Shown: positions 27,412-36,364, numbered from the stretch's first letter. The stretch: DNA of 64,000 nucleotides from Saccharospirillum alexandrii (GCF_004000275.1 NZ_RCIP01000002.1:434283-498282); one strand, 5' to 3'. Notes: generated from the sequence alone by a model not told the origin. Numbers and translations are program-made.

Positions 27412-27706
27412 CCTGCGTTATCCGGGAAGGTTTAAATATAGCAGCAATGCAGGTGCTTTACTTGAGACTGTCTGGACTGCCAGGTGCAGTGGTTCAGTGA
27501 TTCCGGACACCAACGTGTAATCTTTGAACACCCACCGTAGGCTATAGCTAAATCCTATAAAAACGAAGATTTCAATAGTCATTTCGTGTGGATGTCTATG
27601 TTAGCTACTCATGAAAAATAATAGTTATGCTGCATCCAATCCGGCCACTCAGGAGTTTACTTCTTACAGAGACTGTCTCTGTGAAGCAAACCAAGGAGAA
27701 ATTAAC

Positions 27707-28234
27707 ATGAAGCTATCAGTATTTAATGCCCCAGGAGCGCTTGCAGTATCCTTATCGTTGATGGCCGGAACGACCATGGCCGGCAGTCATATGGCACCGG
27801 ATGCAGTGGCAGTACCTGAGGGCAATCAGAAAGCACTCACCACCATGGCTCAGGGCACAGTAGCCTGGGTTTGCAAAGACGCAGACATGGGCGCAGCCTG
27901 GACTTTTGCGGGCCCCGCTGCAGTGCTATCCGATGAGGATGGTAAACCGGTCATTTCATATTACGGCCCTCCTGCAACCTGGGAAGCCATGGATGGCAGT
28001 AAGGTAACCGGCACCCAACTGGCAACGGCGCCAGCCGGTGATGGCAACATTCCTTATCAGCTGGTCGAAGCCAACCCTTCTGAAAAAGACGGCTGGCTGA
28101 AAGGCACAACCTACATCCAACGCTTGAATCTGGATGGTGGCGCCGCGCCGCAAACCGGCTGCGGAGCCGATGATATCGGCAAGAAGGTGTTGGTCGCTTA
28201 TACCGGTGAATACGTATTCTGGAAAGCCAAATAA
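27707..28234 (+). CDS. DUF3455 family secreted protein
   Basis: 175 residues with AAGGAG upstream. The signal peptide is MKLSVFNAPGALAVSLSLMA with cleavage after TMA. Body motifs match DUF3455: VAWVCKDADMGAAWTFAGPA, YYGPPATWEAMDGSKVTGTQ, GDGNIPYQLVEANPSEKDGW and TTYIQRLNLDGGAAPQTGC. The function of DUF3455 is unknown; members are exported. It is monocistronic, ending at the terminator at 28253. The Crp/Fnr regulator upstream is divergent and could control it. Confidence 0.85.
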   Translation: MKLSVFNAPGALAVSLSLMAGTTMAGSHMAPDAVAVPEGNQKALTTMAQGTVAWVCKDADMGAAWTFAGPAAVLSDEDGKPVISYYGPPATWEAMDGSKVTGTQLATAPAGDGNIPYQLVEANPSEKDGWLKGTTYIQRLNLDGGAAPQTGCGADDIGKKVLVAYTGEYVFWKAK

Positions 28235-28252
28235 AGTGCCAAATCGCAGGAT

Positions 28253-28280
28253 AGAGCCAGTAAATACTGGCTCTGATTTT
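28253..28280 (+). terminator. Rho-independent terminator
   Basis: AGAGCCAG and CTGGCTCT form an 8-bp stem with a 6-nt loop, followed by GATTTTTT, 18 nt after the DUF3455 stop. Confidence 0.85.
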
Positions 28281-28385
28281 TTCCCAGGCGCTTTGTTGCT
28301 AAACGAATTTGTTGCCGTGCCCGAATCTCCTACCCGTGAGTTAATTACCCGATGCGCTCAACGCCAACGGTCCGCAAGACTGGCT

Positions 28386-28417
28386 GGACACCTATCACTA
28401 GCATAGGGTGGGCGTCC
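28386..28417. repeat. Dispersed GACACCCATC-type palindrome, copy 2 (degenerate)
   Basis: GGACACCTATCACTAGCATAG followed by GGTGGGCGTCC keeps the outer GGACACC/GG(G)TGTCC symmetry of the family, but the centre is different. Confidence 0.5.
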
Positions 28418-28530
28418 ATATTAGCTCAGCTGGTAGTAGCGGAAGAAAAACTTAAAATACTATCCGGTATTAGTAGACCACTACAGTCGGACAAACGCGC
28501 CTATTCTTGTTGCAAAGGCGCCCCAACCCT

Positions 28531-28605
28531 TTCCCGCTAAATGACTTTTCACTTCCTGAGCCAGAATCCCATTCAAATGTCACTAACTTGGGTGTCCTGT
28601 TTGCC
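28531..28605 (+). repeat. Transposase-tail repeat, partial copy
   Basis: CGCTAAATGACTTTTCACTT, CCATTCAAATGTCACTAACT and the end TGGGTGTCCTGTTTGCCC match the last ~75 nt of the copy following the transposase (ends ~34216). The stretch 28418-28779 otherwise holds no gene. Confidence 0.75.
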
Positions 28606-28779
28606 CGAAGGTCACTGCGAGTGTGAGCTGAGATCACACTGTTTGTACACATCCTTCCTAGCGTGGACAACTGGACTATTACTTGTGCTTTTATCTATCG
28701 AAAAAATCCTCAATAGCCGTCTTACGTTGCCATCAAGAGCATCTATCATTGAGTATGACTCCAAACAATCAACTTTTGT

Positions 28780-29673
28780 CTACGCTACAACAAAGTAATC
28801 ACTAAAATCACATATTTTTATTGCATAGGATTCTTCATTTTCCGGCATAAACGGATTGAGCAAACTACCTGTGTACTCCAAGTAGTCACCTGTCTCGACT
28901 TTTTTACTTTTTAAGAGTATTCGAGACAACATAGCAGCAGAGCGAGTCGGTGTACTGGTACCCTTCATGAATTTTGCGACGATCGGTAGAACGTATTTCC
29001 ATGCCAGCTTCAATGCCGGACTTCCTTCGCGTGCCAGTCCCGTTCCCGGCATAAGCCCCGGATCAAAAGAGAAATAAGTGCGTGACGAAGGCTGTCGAGC
29101 AAGGTGCCGTGCCATGAGAATGTTTAGCCCTTTAGACGTTCCATAGGCATCGCGGCTTGCCTGGCTCGTATTGGCATTGCCTTCAAACTCACCCTTAGAA
29201 AGCCGTTCCGGACCAATGTAGTGGGCTCCTGGAAAACCAAAAGCCTTAGCGAGCTCTGGGTGATGAGTTCCGCTACCGACCCAGCCAATGATCGCCTCGG
29301 GAGTAATCAGGTGTTCAATTTTTCGTAACAACACAAAGTGGGCTAGATGATTAACTGCGAAAGTTTGCTCCAAGTGATCTTGGGTATAGATCGTTTTCTC
29401 GGAGGACTGCACTCCTGCGTTCAGCATGACAATGTCAATTGGAGAATCAAGTGAATCGGCCGCAATACGAACACTCTCCAAGCTTGATAAGTCCATTTCT
29501 ATTAGGCTGATTCGCTGTCTATCTTTGCCAGTGAACGAATCTTTAAGTTGCTGACCTCGTTGTAAATCCCGTACCGGCAGAATTAGATGAATGTCGTCGT
29601 TGATCATAAGTTGTTTAATCAACGCCAGGCCTAAGCCGGAGGTTGCTCCGGTGATCAATGCGTTCAAAGTCAT
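28780..29673 (-). CDS. SDR-family oxidoreductase (protochlorophyllide-reductase-like)
   Basis: 297 residues. The N-terminal cofactor motif is TGATSGLGLALIKQL. MLNAGVQ takes the place of NNAG, the active-site Tyr/Lys appear in AYGTSKGLNILM, and the catalytic Ser region is WVGSGTHHPE. The sequence pattern resembles the retinol/protochlorophyllide reductase-like SDR branch. It is divergent from the TetR gene at 29747, a common arrangement where the regulator represses the oxidoreductase. The substrate is unknown. Confidence 0.8.
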   Translation of the reverse strand: MTLNALITGATSGLGLALIKQLMINDDIHLILPVRDLQRGQQLKDSFTGKDRQRISLIEMDLSSLESVRIAADSLDSPIDIVMLNAGVQSSEKTIYTQDHLEQTFAVNHLAHFVLLRKIEHLITPEAIIGWVGSGTHHPELAKAFGFPGAHYIGPERLSKGEFEGNANTSQASRDAYGTSKGLNILMARHLARQPSSRTYFSFDPGLMPGTGLAREGSPALKLAWKYVLPIVAKFMKGTSTPTRSAAMLSRILLKSKKVETGDYLEYTGSLLNPFMPENEESYAIKICDFSDYFVVA

Positions 29674-29746
29674 GTATGAATTCCACTCAATTGCTGAAGA
29701 TGCTATTATGTGAACAATCCGTCAGCTTTAGTAGTCGCGTTCTTTT

Positions 29747-30391
29747 ATGAGTAAAAAGGTCCAGCGAAACCCAAGGAAATCCCCGACACAGGCGCGTTCA
29801 ATAGCTACAGTCGAGGTCATTCTTGAAGCTACTATTCAGGTTTTGATAACTCAGGGAATCACTTATCTGACCTGTGCCCGCGTGGCGGAACGTGCCGGAG
29901 TGTCTGTTGGGTCTATCTACCAGTACTTCCCCAACAAGCAGGCCTTGCTGATCGCCGTATTGAATCGGCATTTGGATCATGTCGCTGATGTAATAGAGGC
30001 TGTTTGCGAAGAACAGCGTGGTAAATCGCTCGATTCCATTGGACTGGCTGTAACTTCGGCGTTTGTCGCTGTGAAAATGCTACGACCGGAAGTGTCGCGG
30101 GCACTTTATGGTTTGCCTTCAGATGAGGTAACCGATTCGATTGTTGCCAGAACGACTGGCCGCGGTCAGTTAGCCATTTCCAAATTACTCGGCACGTGCG
30201 CCGATGCTAGGTTCAATGAACTTGATTTAGTTACGTCAATCTTTACTGGCTCCCTAATAGGGCCAGTCCAACTGATGGTGACGGGAGCGATACCGATAGA
30301 GCGCGCCGAGACCTTTACCCATCATCTCACTCAATTGAGCATTGGATATTTACGTCAGGTGTCTACGCCCTATTCAAGCGGGACTGAGTAG
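29747..30391 (+). CDS. TetR-family transcriptional regulator
   Basis: 214 residues. The N-terminal HTH region contains ILEATIQVLITQGITYLTCA, VAERAGVSVGSIYQYFPNKQ and ALLIAVLNRHL, the classical TetR_N motif. The C-terminal ~140 residues form a helical ligand-binding domain without a recognisable ligand signature. It is divergent from the SDR gene at 28780-29673. The 73-bp gap between them should contain the shared operator. Confidence 0.9.
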   Translation: MSKKVQRNPRKSPTQARSIATVEVILEATIQVLITQGITYLTCARVAERAGVSVGSIYQYFPNKQALLIAVLNRHLDHVADVIEAVCEEQRGKSLDSIGLAVTSAFVAVKMLRPEVSRALYGLPSDEVTDSIVARTTGRGQLAISKLLGTCADARFNELDLVTSIFTGSLIGPVQLMVTGAIPIERAETFTHHLTQLSIGYLRQVSTPYSSGTE

Positions 30392-30541
30392 TAACCGACT
30401 TATTCACATTGAGTCTCGCACTACAAGGCCTGGACACCACGATAGTAATATGAAGAGTGTGTTTTGTTTACTGATGGCATGCTCTCGGCATTAATTGCTA
30501 GCTTGGGGCAGCACAGCTCTGGGCGCTTAGATACTCCGGCG

Positions 30542-31462
30542 CTAGCTGCTATTTTTGCACTGGTACTGGCTCGTTTTCATCAGGCTTGCCTGCAAAGGTT
30601 CCACCACGGCATCCAGAAACTGACGCACCCGAGGAGATAACAAGCGACTGTGTGGGAATACAAATTGCACAGGGAGTGCAGGAGCGTTGTATTCGGGTAA
30701 CACCGGTACCAGGGTACCGCGTTCAAGGTCCTGTTGTGCTTGATAACCCAAAACCCTGCAAATCCCAATGCCGTCCCGAGCGGCGGCTAGTTCGGTATCA
30801 ATCTGATTGGCGCTGATCACAGGGCTAATGCGCTGCTCCCAGAGCTTCCCTTCTACTTGGAATTGCCACACCTCTCTGGAGGGAGCAAAACATACAGTCG
30901 GCCAATCCGACAGTTGTTCAGGATGGCTGGGCTCTCCTCGTTGCGCAATGAATTCCGGGCTAGCGCAGAGTACATAGGGTGTGCTTCCGATCGGCCGTAT
31001 TACTAGCGAGCTGTCGGCGAGGTGACCGATACGCAAGGCCAAATCAAAGCCCTCCTCAATGACATCCACGACACGGTCGAGCAGGATCAACTCTGCACTC
31101 ATTGAGGGGGTTTGTTTCAGCCACTGGTTAAGTAACGGCCCGATATGCAGGCGGCCGAACATCACCGGGGCGGTAATGGAAAGCTTGCCTGCCGGATCGG
31201 CGCGACGGCTGTCGAGTTGGAATTCGACGGCCTCTACGTCCAACAAAATCCGGCGACAGTGCTGCAAGTACTCGCGACCTTCATCCGTGAGGGCTATACG
31301 ACGAGTGCTGCGGTTGAGCAGCCGGACGCCTAGGTACTTTTCCAGACCGGCCAGGGCTCGGACCATGGCGGCAGGGGACCGGTCCAGCTTATCTGCGGCT
31401 GCCGAGAGACTGCCCTGATCGACAATAGTGACGAAAGTAGTCATGGCTTTGAGCTTGTCCAT
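30542..31462 (-). CDS. LysR-family transcriptional regulator
   Basis: 306 residues from the ATG at 31462; an upstream Met in the same frame is less likely. The N-terminal winged HTH is MDKLKAMTTFVTIVDQGSLS, AAADKLDRSPAAMVRALAGL and EKYLGVRLLNRSTRRIALTD. The C-terminal effector domain is of the type-2 periplasmic-binding fold (ADSSLVIRPIGSTPYVLCAS, VSANQIDTEL-like segment). It is divergent from the VOC and GST genes, which it probably regulates. Confidence 0.9.
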   Translation of the reverse strand: MDKLKAMTTFVTIVDQGSLSAAADKLDRSPAAMVRALAGLEKYLGVRLLNRSTRRIALTDEGREYLQHCRRILLDVEAVEFQLDSRRADPAGKLSITAPVMFGRLHIGPLLNQWLKQTPSMSAELILLDRVVDVIEEGFDLALRIGHLADSSLVIRPIGSTPYVLCASPEFIAQRGEPSHPEQLSDWPTVCFAPSREVWQFQVEGKLWEQRISPVISANQIDTELAAARDGIGICRVLGYQAQQDLERGTLVPVLPEYNAPALPVQFVFPHSRLLSPRVRQFLDAVVEPLQASLMKTSQYQCKNSS

Positions 31463-31596
31463 CGGCAGGCACCATCGCAGCGTATTGAAAGAAGATTTGT
31501 GCAAAAAGCTGAATAATCATAGCAGGCAGACGGCATTTATTGAATCCGCTCAAAAGTATCTACTACTGCAACAACGTCGTCCCTTCGGAGTCAGTC

Positions 31597-32016
31597 ATGC
31601 ACCAACCTCAGTCAATTCGTCAGTTTGATCATGTTGGTATTCGGGTAAGTGACCGCCAGGAGGCGGTGGCTTTTTATGAGCAGCTTGGGTTCAGGGAGGT
31701 GCGTCGCTTTGAGCAATCCGAAGCGAATGAGATGGAATCGCCGGATGGCGTGCGTATTAACCTGATCTACAACGCCACGAAGTTACCCCATGGTCGCAAC
31801 GTGTTGCTGGATGAACCGATCAAGTTACCCGGCGTCACCCACCCTGCCTTTGTGGTCGATGATCTTTATGCCCTGAGGGACTGGCTGGAACAGGCGGGCA
31901 TTGTCATAACCGAGGGCATTCACCGTCTGGGCCCACGGCGAATAACCCTGTTTATCCGCGACCCCGATAGGAACGTGCTGGAGTTTAACCAGCTAGTGCC
32001 TGAATCGGCGGCCTAA
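31597..32016 (+). CDS. VOC-family (glyoxalase/bleomycin-resistance) protein
   Basis: 139 residues. The VOC beta-alpha-beta-beta-beta modules show IRQFDHVGIRVSDRQEAVAF, YEQLGF and the second half VTHPAFVVDDLYALRDWLEQ and ITLFIRDPDRNVLEFNQL. Likely metal ligands are His in FDHVGI, His in THPAF and Glu in NVLEFNQ. The pairing with a glutathione S-transferase gene 45 nt downstream suggests a detoxification operon. The reaction is not known. Confidence 0.85.
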   Translation: MHQPQSIRQFDHVGIRVSDRQEAVAFYEQLGFREVRRFEQSEANEMESPDGVRINLIYNATKLPHGRNVLLDEPIKLPGVTHPAFVVDDLYALRDWLEQAGIVITEGIHRLGPRRITLFIRDPDRNVLEFNQLVPESAA

Positions 32017-32061
32017 ATCGAGCGCCATATAAAGAAGATCAATTTTAAGAAGGTACTGACC

Positions 32062-32657
32062 ATGAAATTATACGACTTGGAACTCTCTGGTAACTGCTAC
32101 AAAGTTCGCTTGTTTGCTGCCCTGGCGGGTATCGAGCTGGAAATGGAACCAGTGGATGTCCCTGGTGGCGCACACAAGCAATCACCGCTGATCGACCTTA
32201 ACCCTTGGGGCCAAGTGCCGGTGTTGATCGATGACGGTGTTGTTCTGCGCGACTCCCAAGCGATTCTGGTCTACCTGGCTCGTCGATATGGCGGCAATCA
32301 GTGGTGGCCGGATGGCGCGGCGCAGCAGGCCGAGGTAATGCAGTGGCTGTCGACGGCCGCCAACGAAATTCACGGTGGTCCCAACGCGGCCCGTTTGATC
32401 GACAAGTTTGGAAATCCGCTGAGTAAGGAGCGCGCGCTGGAAATCAGTGCACAGGTCCTGCCGTTGATCGAGCAGCATCTAGGCCAACATGAATGGCTGG
32501 CACTTGGCCGCCCCACCATCGCCGACTGCGCAGTGTTCCCCTACGTGGCACTGGGCTGGGAGGGGGCGTGACACTGGAAAAGTACCCAGCTACTCAGGCA
32601 TGGATAAAGCGTATCAAGGCGCTGCCAGGCTATATCGGAATGCCCGGAATCAAATAA
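32062..32657 (+). pseudogene. Glutathione S-transferase with a frameshift near the C-terminus
   Basis: The first 169 codons encode a GST: thioredoxin-like domain MKLYDLELSGNCYKVRLFAA, the Gly/Ser binding loop VVLRDSQAILVYLAR, and an alpha domain with the N-capping-box-like ALGRPTIADCAVFPYVAL. The frame stops at 32571 just after GWEGA. One base later the homologous frame continues as VTLEKYPATQAWIKRIKALP ... GYIGMPGIK to TAA at 32657, the normal GST C-terminus. The shift lies in the G-run at 32562-32566; one extra G would restore the full ~198-residue protein. It is therefore either a single-base deletion or a sequencing/assembly error. Confidence 0.8.
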
Positions 32658-32658
32658 C

Positions 32659-32808
32659 TTCATTGGTTGGGTTGCTTGCCGCGGCCATGAATTCTCTCAC
32701 GATCTTTGTGGCCACGGATCCGCCCAGCCCTTCCAAGGCCGCATGATGGACCGTTATGCCGACGATCTTGAAAAACTTTCGGACCACCATCAGTCCATTC
32801 CCCTTTGA
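32659..32808 (+). pseudogene. Possible C-terminal gene remnant, unidentified
   Basis: A plus-strand frame reading WVACRGHEFSHDLCGHGSAQ, then PFQGRMMDRYADDLEKLSDH and ending at TGA (32806) has protein-like composition but no start. The opposite strand is also open here, so the assignment of strand is uncertain. The family is not recognised. Confidence 0.3.
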
Positions 32809-32921
32809 AGCTAACTTCCTAACCACCTCTCTTGCCTGTATAAATACTGGGAGAAAGGCTCTAGTACCGAACAGATGCTATCCCGAAGGCGCTGGCAGAT
32901 CCATAACCGACCCGCTGGAAC
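32809..32921 (-). pseudogene. Degenerate copy of the AraC-regulator 3' end
   Basis: The plus-strand text GGGAGAAAGGCTCTAGTACC and CGAAGGCGCTGGCAGATCC ATAACCGACCCGCTGG aligns with GGGAGAAAGGCCCTGGTGCC and CGAAGGCGCTGGCAGATCC GTAACCGACCCGCTGG at 18290-18360. It corresponds to the last ~35 codons of the cupin-AraC gene. A few substitutions and an altered terminus make it non-functional. Confidence 0.8.
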
Positions 32922-33057
32922 ATGTCTGCCGCCTCGACACGCAACGACTGACCGAAAACACTCAGGGCAACTTAATGTTCGGGTGAGCCAAGATACTAAC
33001 CAGGCCAGTACCCGAACCTTTGATGCCCGGTAAACCTCTGCAGAAAGGAAATAAACC

Positions 33058-33135
33058 ATGACAAAGACGATTCTTGGGCTCAGCAGCAGCTTGCGCCGCG
33101 CATCCTTCAATACCGGATTGCTGCGTGCGGCCGTG
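33058..33135 (+). pseudogene. N-terminal fragment of an NAD(P)H-dependent FMN reductase
   Basis: After a good ribosome site (AAAGGAAAT) the frame reads MTKTILGLSSSLRRASFNTG then LLRAAV. This is the P-loop-like FMN-binding start (LGLSGSLRRxSFN) of ChrR/NADPH-dependent FMN reductases. It stops being homologous after 26 codons, where transposase sequence begins (~33144). Confidence 0.75.
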
Positions 33136-33143
33136 ATAAATAA

Positions 33144-34028
33144 ACCGGTAACGACTACGAACACCGCCGTGGGTGGATTGAGCAGCGTATGCAGGAGCTG
33201 GCAAAAGTGTATGCGCTCGATATCTGCGCCTATGCCGTCATGTCCAACCATTACCATATTGTGCTGCACATCAACGCCGAGAAAGCCAAAGCCTGGTCGG
33301 ATACCGAAGTTATTCAACGCTGGCACAGTCTTTATGCCGGCAACTTTTTAAGCCATGCGTATTTGGCCGGTAAAGACTTGTATGAAGAGCAACTTAAAGT
33401 CCTCTCAGAGCTGGTAACAGAATGGCGTGAGCGCCTGATGTCGATTAGCTGGTTTATGCGAGCCTTGAACGAAGACATCGCGCGCCAGGCCAACGCTGAA
33501 GATGCCTGCACTGGCCGATTCTGGGAAGGTCGGTTCAAATCCCAGGCGTTGCTCGATGAAACGGCTCTGGCAACCTGCCTGGCCTATGTCGATTTAAACC
33601 CTATTCGCGCCCAGATGGCTGAGAACCCTGAAACATCCGACTTTACGTCCGTCAAAGAACGCATCAATGCGGCTCGAAGCAAACCTGAAAACATTGAACC
33701 AGAACAGCCGAGACTTTTATTTCCGTTTGTAGGCTACCCCCGCCAGGATATGCCAGCAGGCCTACCCTTTCGGCTACAAGATTATCTGGAACTGGTTGAC
33801 TGGACGGGAAGACAGATTCGCATAGACAAACGTGGAAGCATCGACCAGAAAGCTCCACCGATTCTCGAACGACTCAATATCGATAATGACCACTGGATCT
33901 ACAACACTCAACATTTCGAGAGCCAGTTTAAAGGTTTAGTGGGCACGGTTCTTTCGATCAAAGCCCAGTGTCAGCGGTTTGGATACCAGCGAACACCCGG
34001 ACTGGCGGCTGCGACGCAGCTAGCCTAA
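33144..34028 (+). mobile_element. 5'-truncated HUH (Y1/REP-associated type) transposase
   Basis: Homology begins in TGNDYEHRRGWIEQRMQELA (33144, before the first ATG at 33189). It continues through the HUH motif in MSNHYHIVLHI, the block ISWFMRALNEDIARQANAED, TGRFWEGRFKSQALLDETAL, and the YVDLNPIRAQMAENP segment that is characteristic of REP-associated tyrosine transposases. The HUH and NPIRA blocks are intact, but about the first 40-50 residues, including the PYYHCVSRC-type start, are missing. The element is fused to the FMN-reductase fragment, so it is probably inactive. The C-terminus (~280 residues from the internal ATG) is complete, and the ~170 nt after it recur elsewhere as the tail repeat. 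Confidence 0.8.
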
Positions 34029-34260
34029 CCCACCCTTTCAAAATCAATGATCAGGACTGCCTGAGATTTTCCTGTGCCTGAAAACCATGGTTTTAGGCCA
34101 AACACTCCGATTTTCCGGGCATGGACCGTCTTCGCTATTCATCGCTAAATGCCTTTTCACTTCCGGGGCGCCAAAATCCCTTTCAAAACTCACTAGATTG
34201 GGTGTCCCGTTTGCCCCCGTTTGCCCTCGCAATTAGGAAGGGTAACGATGGGTATCTACA
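34029..34260 (+). repeat. Transposase 3' tail (repeat reference copy) plus degenerate palindrome
   Basis: The sequence after the transposase stop includes AAAACCATGG, CCAAACACTCCGATTTTCCG, ACCGTCTTCGCTATTCATCG, CTAAATGCCTTTTCACTTCC and ends near TTGGGTGTCCCGTTTGCC (~34216). Near-copies occur at 41010-41172, 45745-45925 and 28531-28605. A remnant of the 40-nt palindrome (GGTAACGATGGGTATC, 34240-34257) follows. Confidence 0.8.
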
Positions 34261-34266
34261 CAACAG

Positions 34267-35112
34267 TTAGGGATTTAAGTCGGAGCTACACAGCCGCCCC
34301 ATCTTTTCCATATCAACGCAATTGGCAGGGTTGTAGATCATCAGTTTCAGGTCCGGCCGACCGTCTATTGCGAAGGATGAAAACTCGAAGGTGATTTCTC
34401 CTTCCACTGCGTGGAGGATTATCTTCGACCCTTCCCCCACAGTATGCACGTCGTTCTCTCTCCACATCTGCGCAAATTCTTCACTGCTACTGGAGATTTC
34501 CGCCACGAGCTCTGTAGATCGCTGATTTTCGCCTATACGTGCGGTTTCTGCGCGAAAGGTCGCCACCAGAAACCGTGCCACAGATTCCCAATTGCGTTGG
34601 GCAGCACGTACCTCTGTATCAAGAAACATCAGTTTTAATATGTTTCGTTCGTCGGGAGGTAGTGTTTCGTAATCCGTGAGCGCTATCTGAGCTGCGTGGT
34701 TCCAGCCGACAATGTCCCATGTCGAAGTCGCGACGGTCGCTGGGATCATGGGCATAGCGTCGAGAAACCGTTGTAGCCGTACTGAAATACCCTCCTGCGC
34801 AGACGAGTGGGCTTTTGGCGGATGGCCAATACCGACCAAAAAAAGATAGTCCCGTTCCGCTTCGGTTAGCATCAGCGCCTTAGCAAGGCTTTCGAGCACC
34901 CGCTGGGAGGGTGCTCCCCCGCGACCCTGTTCGAGCCATGTGTACCATGTAGCGCTGATGTGGGCTCGTTGAGCGACCTCTTCACGTCTAAGGCCCGGTG
35001 TTCTTCGGCGTCCTCCGAAACCAAGTGCGATTGCGTCGAGCCGATGCCGCCGGTCTTTCAAGAAAGTTCCGAGACTATTGGAATGGTAGGTATTATCGAG
35101 CCTATTAGTCAT
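34267..35112 (-). CDS. XRE-family regulator with MmyB-like ligand domain
   Basis: 281 residues. The N-terminal HTH has the MmyB-group form (RRTPGLRREEVAQRAHISAT, WYTWLEQGRGGAPSQRVLES). The C-terminal MmyB-like domain contains PATVATSTWDIVGWNHAAQI. This family often controls adjacent oxidoreductases. It is divergent from the NAD-epimerase-like gene at 35205, with ~90 bp between. The start is supported by AGGGG a few bases upstream. Confidence 0.85.
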   Translation of the reverse strand: MTNRLDNTYHSNSLGTFLKDRRHRLDAIALGFGGRRRTPGLRREEVAQRAHISATWYTWLEQGRGGAPSQRVLESLAKALMLTEAERDYLFLVGIGHPPKAHSSAQEGISVRLQRFLDAMPMIPATVATSTWDIVGWNHAAQIALTDYETLPPDERNILKLMFLDTEVRAAQRNWESVARFLVATFRAETARIGENQRSTELVAEISSSSEEFAQMWRENDVHTVGEGSKIILHAVEGEITFEFSSFAIDGRPDLKLMIYNPANCVDMEKMGRLCSSDLNP

Positions 35113-35204
35113 TATACCCCTATAAAGTAACTCATTTACCAGGATAAATAGTATTCGATAGTATTCTCATTGACAAGAATCTGCTTACAGGAAGGGGAAT
35201 AGTT

Positions 35205-36095
35205 ATGAAAGTGTTTGTTACTGGTGCGACAGGCTTTGTTGGCTTAGCCGTTACGAGTGAGCTGCTCGCAAATGGCCATCAAGTTCTGGGGCTAGCCCGC
35301 TCCGGGCAAAGCGAAGATAAACTCACACAGCTAGGTGCTGAAGCGCTTCGTGGTGACCTCGAAGCGCCCGAAACGCTCCGCCAGGGGGTGTTGGCGTCAG
35401 AGGCGGTTATTCATACAGGATTTATACACGATTTCTCCCGTTTTGCAGAAGCGTGCGACATAGACCGCGCAGCTATTGAGGCACTCGGTGCTACTGTTCA
35501 GGACACACAAAAGCCGTTGATCGTCACAGGAGGTGTTGCTTTCATTGATGCCGCGGGCTCCATTACGATCGAGAATGATCCCGCTTTGCCACCGTCAGCC
35601 ACCTATCCGCGTGCTTCAGAAGCTGTCGCAAAGGCGCTCTCCGATCAAGGAATTTTGACGAGCGTTATGCGCCTGCCTCCGTCAGTGCATGGCATGGGCG
35701 ACCATGGCTTTGTCCCGATGCTCATCGACATCGCGCGACAGAAGGGCGTGTCAGCCTATGTTGGAGAGGGCAAAAACGCCTGGCCCGCGGTGCATGTACA
35801 CGATGCCGCCCGCGCTTTTCGTCTCGCGTTAGAACGTGGTTCGAGCAGCGAGATATATCACTCGGTGGCTGAACAGGGTATTCCATTCAGGCAAATTGCG
35901 GAAGCGATTGCGATTGGTCTCAGCGTCCCCTGTGTATCGTTGACTGCAGATGAGGCACGTGAACATTTCGGCTGGTTCTTTGGCTTTGCGTGTATAGATC
36001 AGCCTACATCCAGCGAATGGACACGCGCCCAATTAGGCTGGAACCCTACCGGGCCAAACCTTCTGAATGACCTTATGGAAACAGATTATTTTTAG
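35205..36095 (+). CDS. NAD(P)-dependent epimerase/dehydratase-like (extended/atypical SDR)
   Basis: 296 residues. The Rossmann motif MKVFVTGATGFVGLAVTSEL is typical of extended SDRs. The expected SYK Tyr region is replaced by a segment AGSITIENDPALPPSATYPR, and WPAVHVHDAARAFRLALERG is the classic late motif. It lacks an obvious YxxxK, as in atypical SDRs of the NmrA/epimerase-like branch. It is divergent from the MmyB-type regulator. The palindrome at 36106-36145 follows its stop and may act as terminator. Confidence 0.85.
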   Translation: MKVFVTGATGFVGLAVTSELLANGHQVLGLARSGQSEDKLTQLGAEALRGDLEAPETLRQGVLASEAVIHTGFIHDFSRFAEACDIDRAAIEALGATVQDTQKPLIVTGGVAFIDAAGSITIENDPALPPSATYPRASEAVAKALSDQGILTSVMRLPPSVHGMGDHGFVPMLIDIARQKGVSAYVGEGKNAWPAVHVHDAARAFRLALERGSSSEIYHSVAEQGIPFRQIAEAIAIGLSVPCVSLTADEAREHFGWFFGFACIDQPTSSEWTRAQLGWNPTGPNLLNDLMETDYF

Positions 36096-36105
36096 GGGTC
36101 AAACA

Positions 36106-36145
36106 GGACACCCATCAGAATTACAAACTGTAACGATGGGTGTCC
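36106..36145. repeat. Dispersed GACACCCATC-type palindrome, copy 3 (well conserved)
   Basis: GGACACCCATCAGAATTACA then AACTGTAACGATGGGTGTCC. The outer arms GGACACCCATC/GATGGGTGTCC pair over 11 bp and an inner TTACA/TGTAA pair is nested. It starts 11 nt after the SDR stop. Confidence 0.9.
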
Positions 36146-36288
36146 ACTTAGTTAGCGGTTTGTCCTTGATAAGCAATTCGTACAGCAGCGAATTTCAAAA
36201 GGGCGCTGGCTGCCTGCAACATTATCTAATACTAGCATTGCTGAACATCCACGTTAGTTGACCGCGGTTTCGCATAACGAAACTAACT

Positions 36289-36327
36289 GGACACCCATCG
36301 CAATTACAAACTGTAACGGTGGGTGTC
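36289..36327. repeat. Dispersed GACACCCATC-type palindrome, copy 4 (well conserved)
   Basis: GGACACCCATCGCAATTACA then AACTGTAACGGTGGGTGTC. Only ~140 bp from copy 3 and in the same orientation. A short direct duplicate of AGCTGGGTGTCTTCAT follows (36330-36355). The region 36096-36364 has no gene. Confidence 0.9.
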
Positions 36328-36364
36328 TTCATAGCTGGGTGTCTTCATAGCTGTACCTGAGCCC

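Noticed and set aside
28424-28445. tRNA-like D-arm text (TTAGCTCAGCTGGTAG)
   Set aside because: No matching anticodon arm, T-arm (GTTCGA) or CCA end follows, and acceptor pairing fails.
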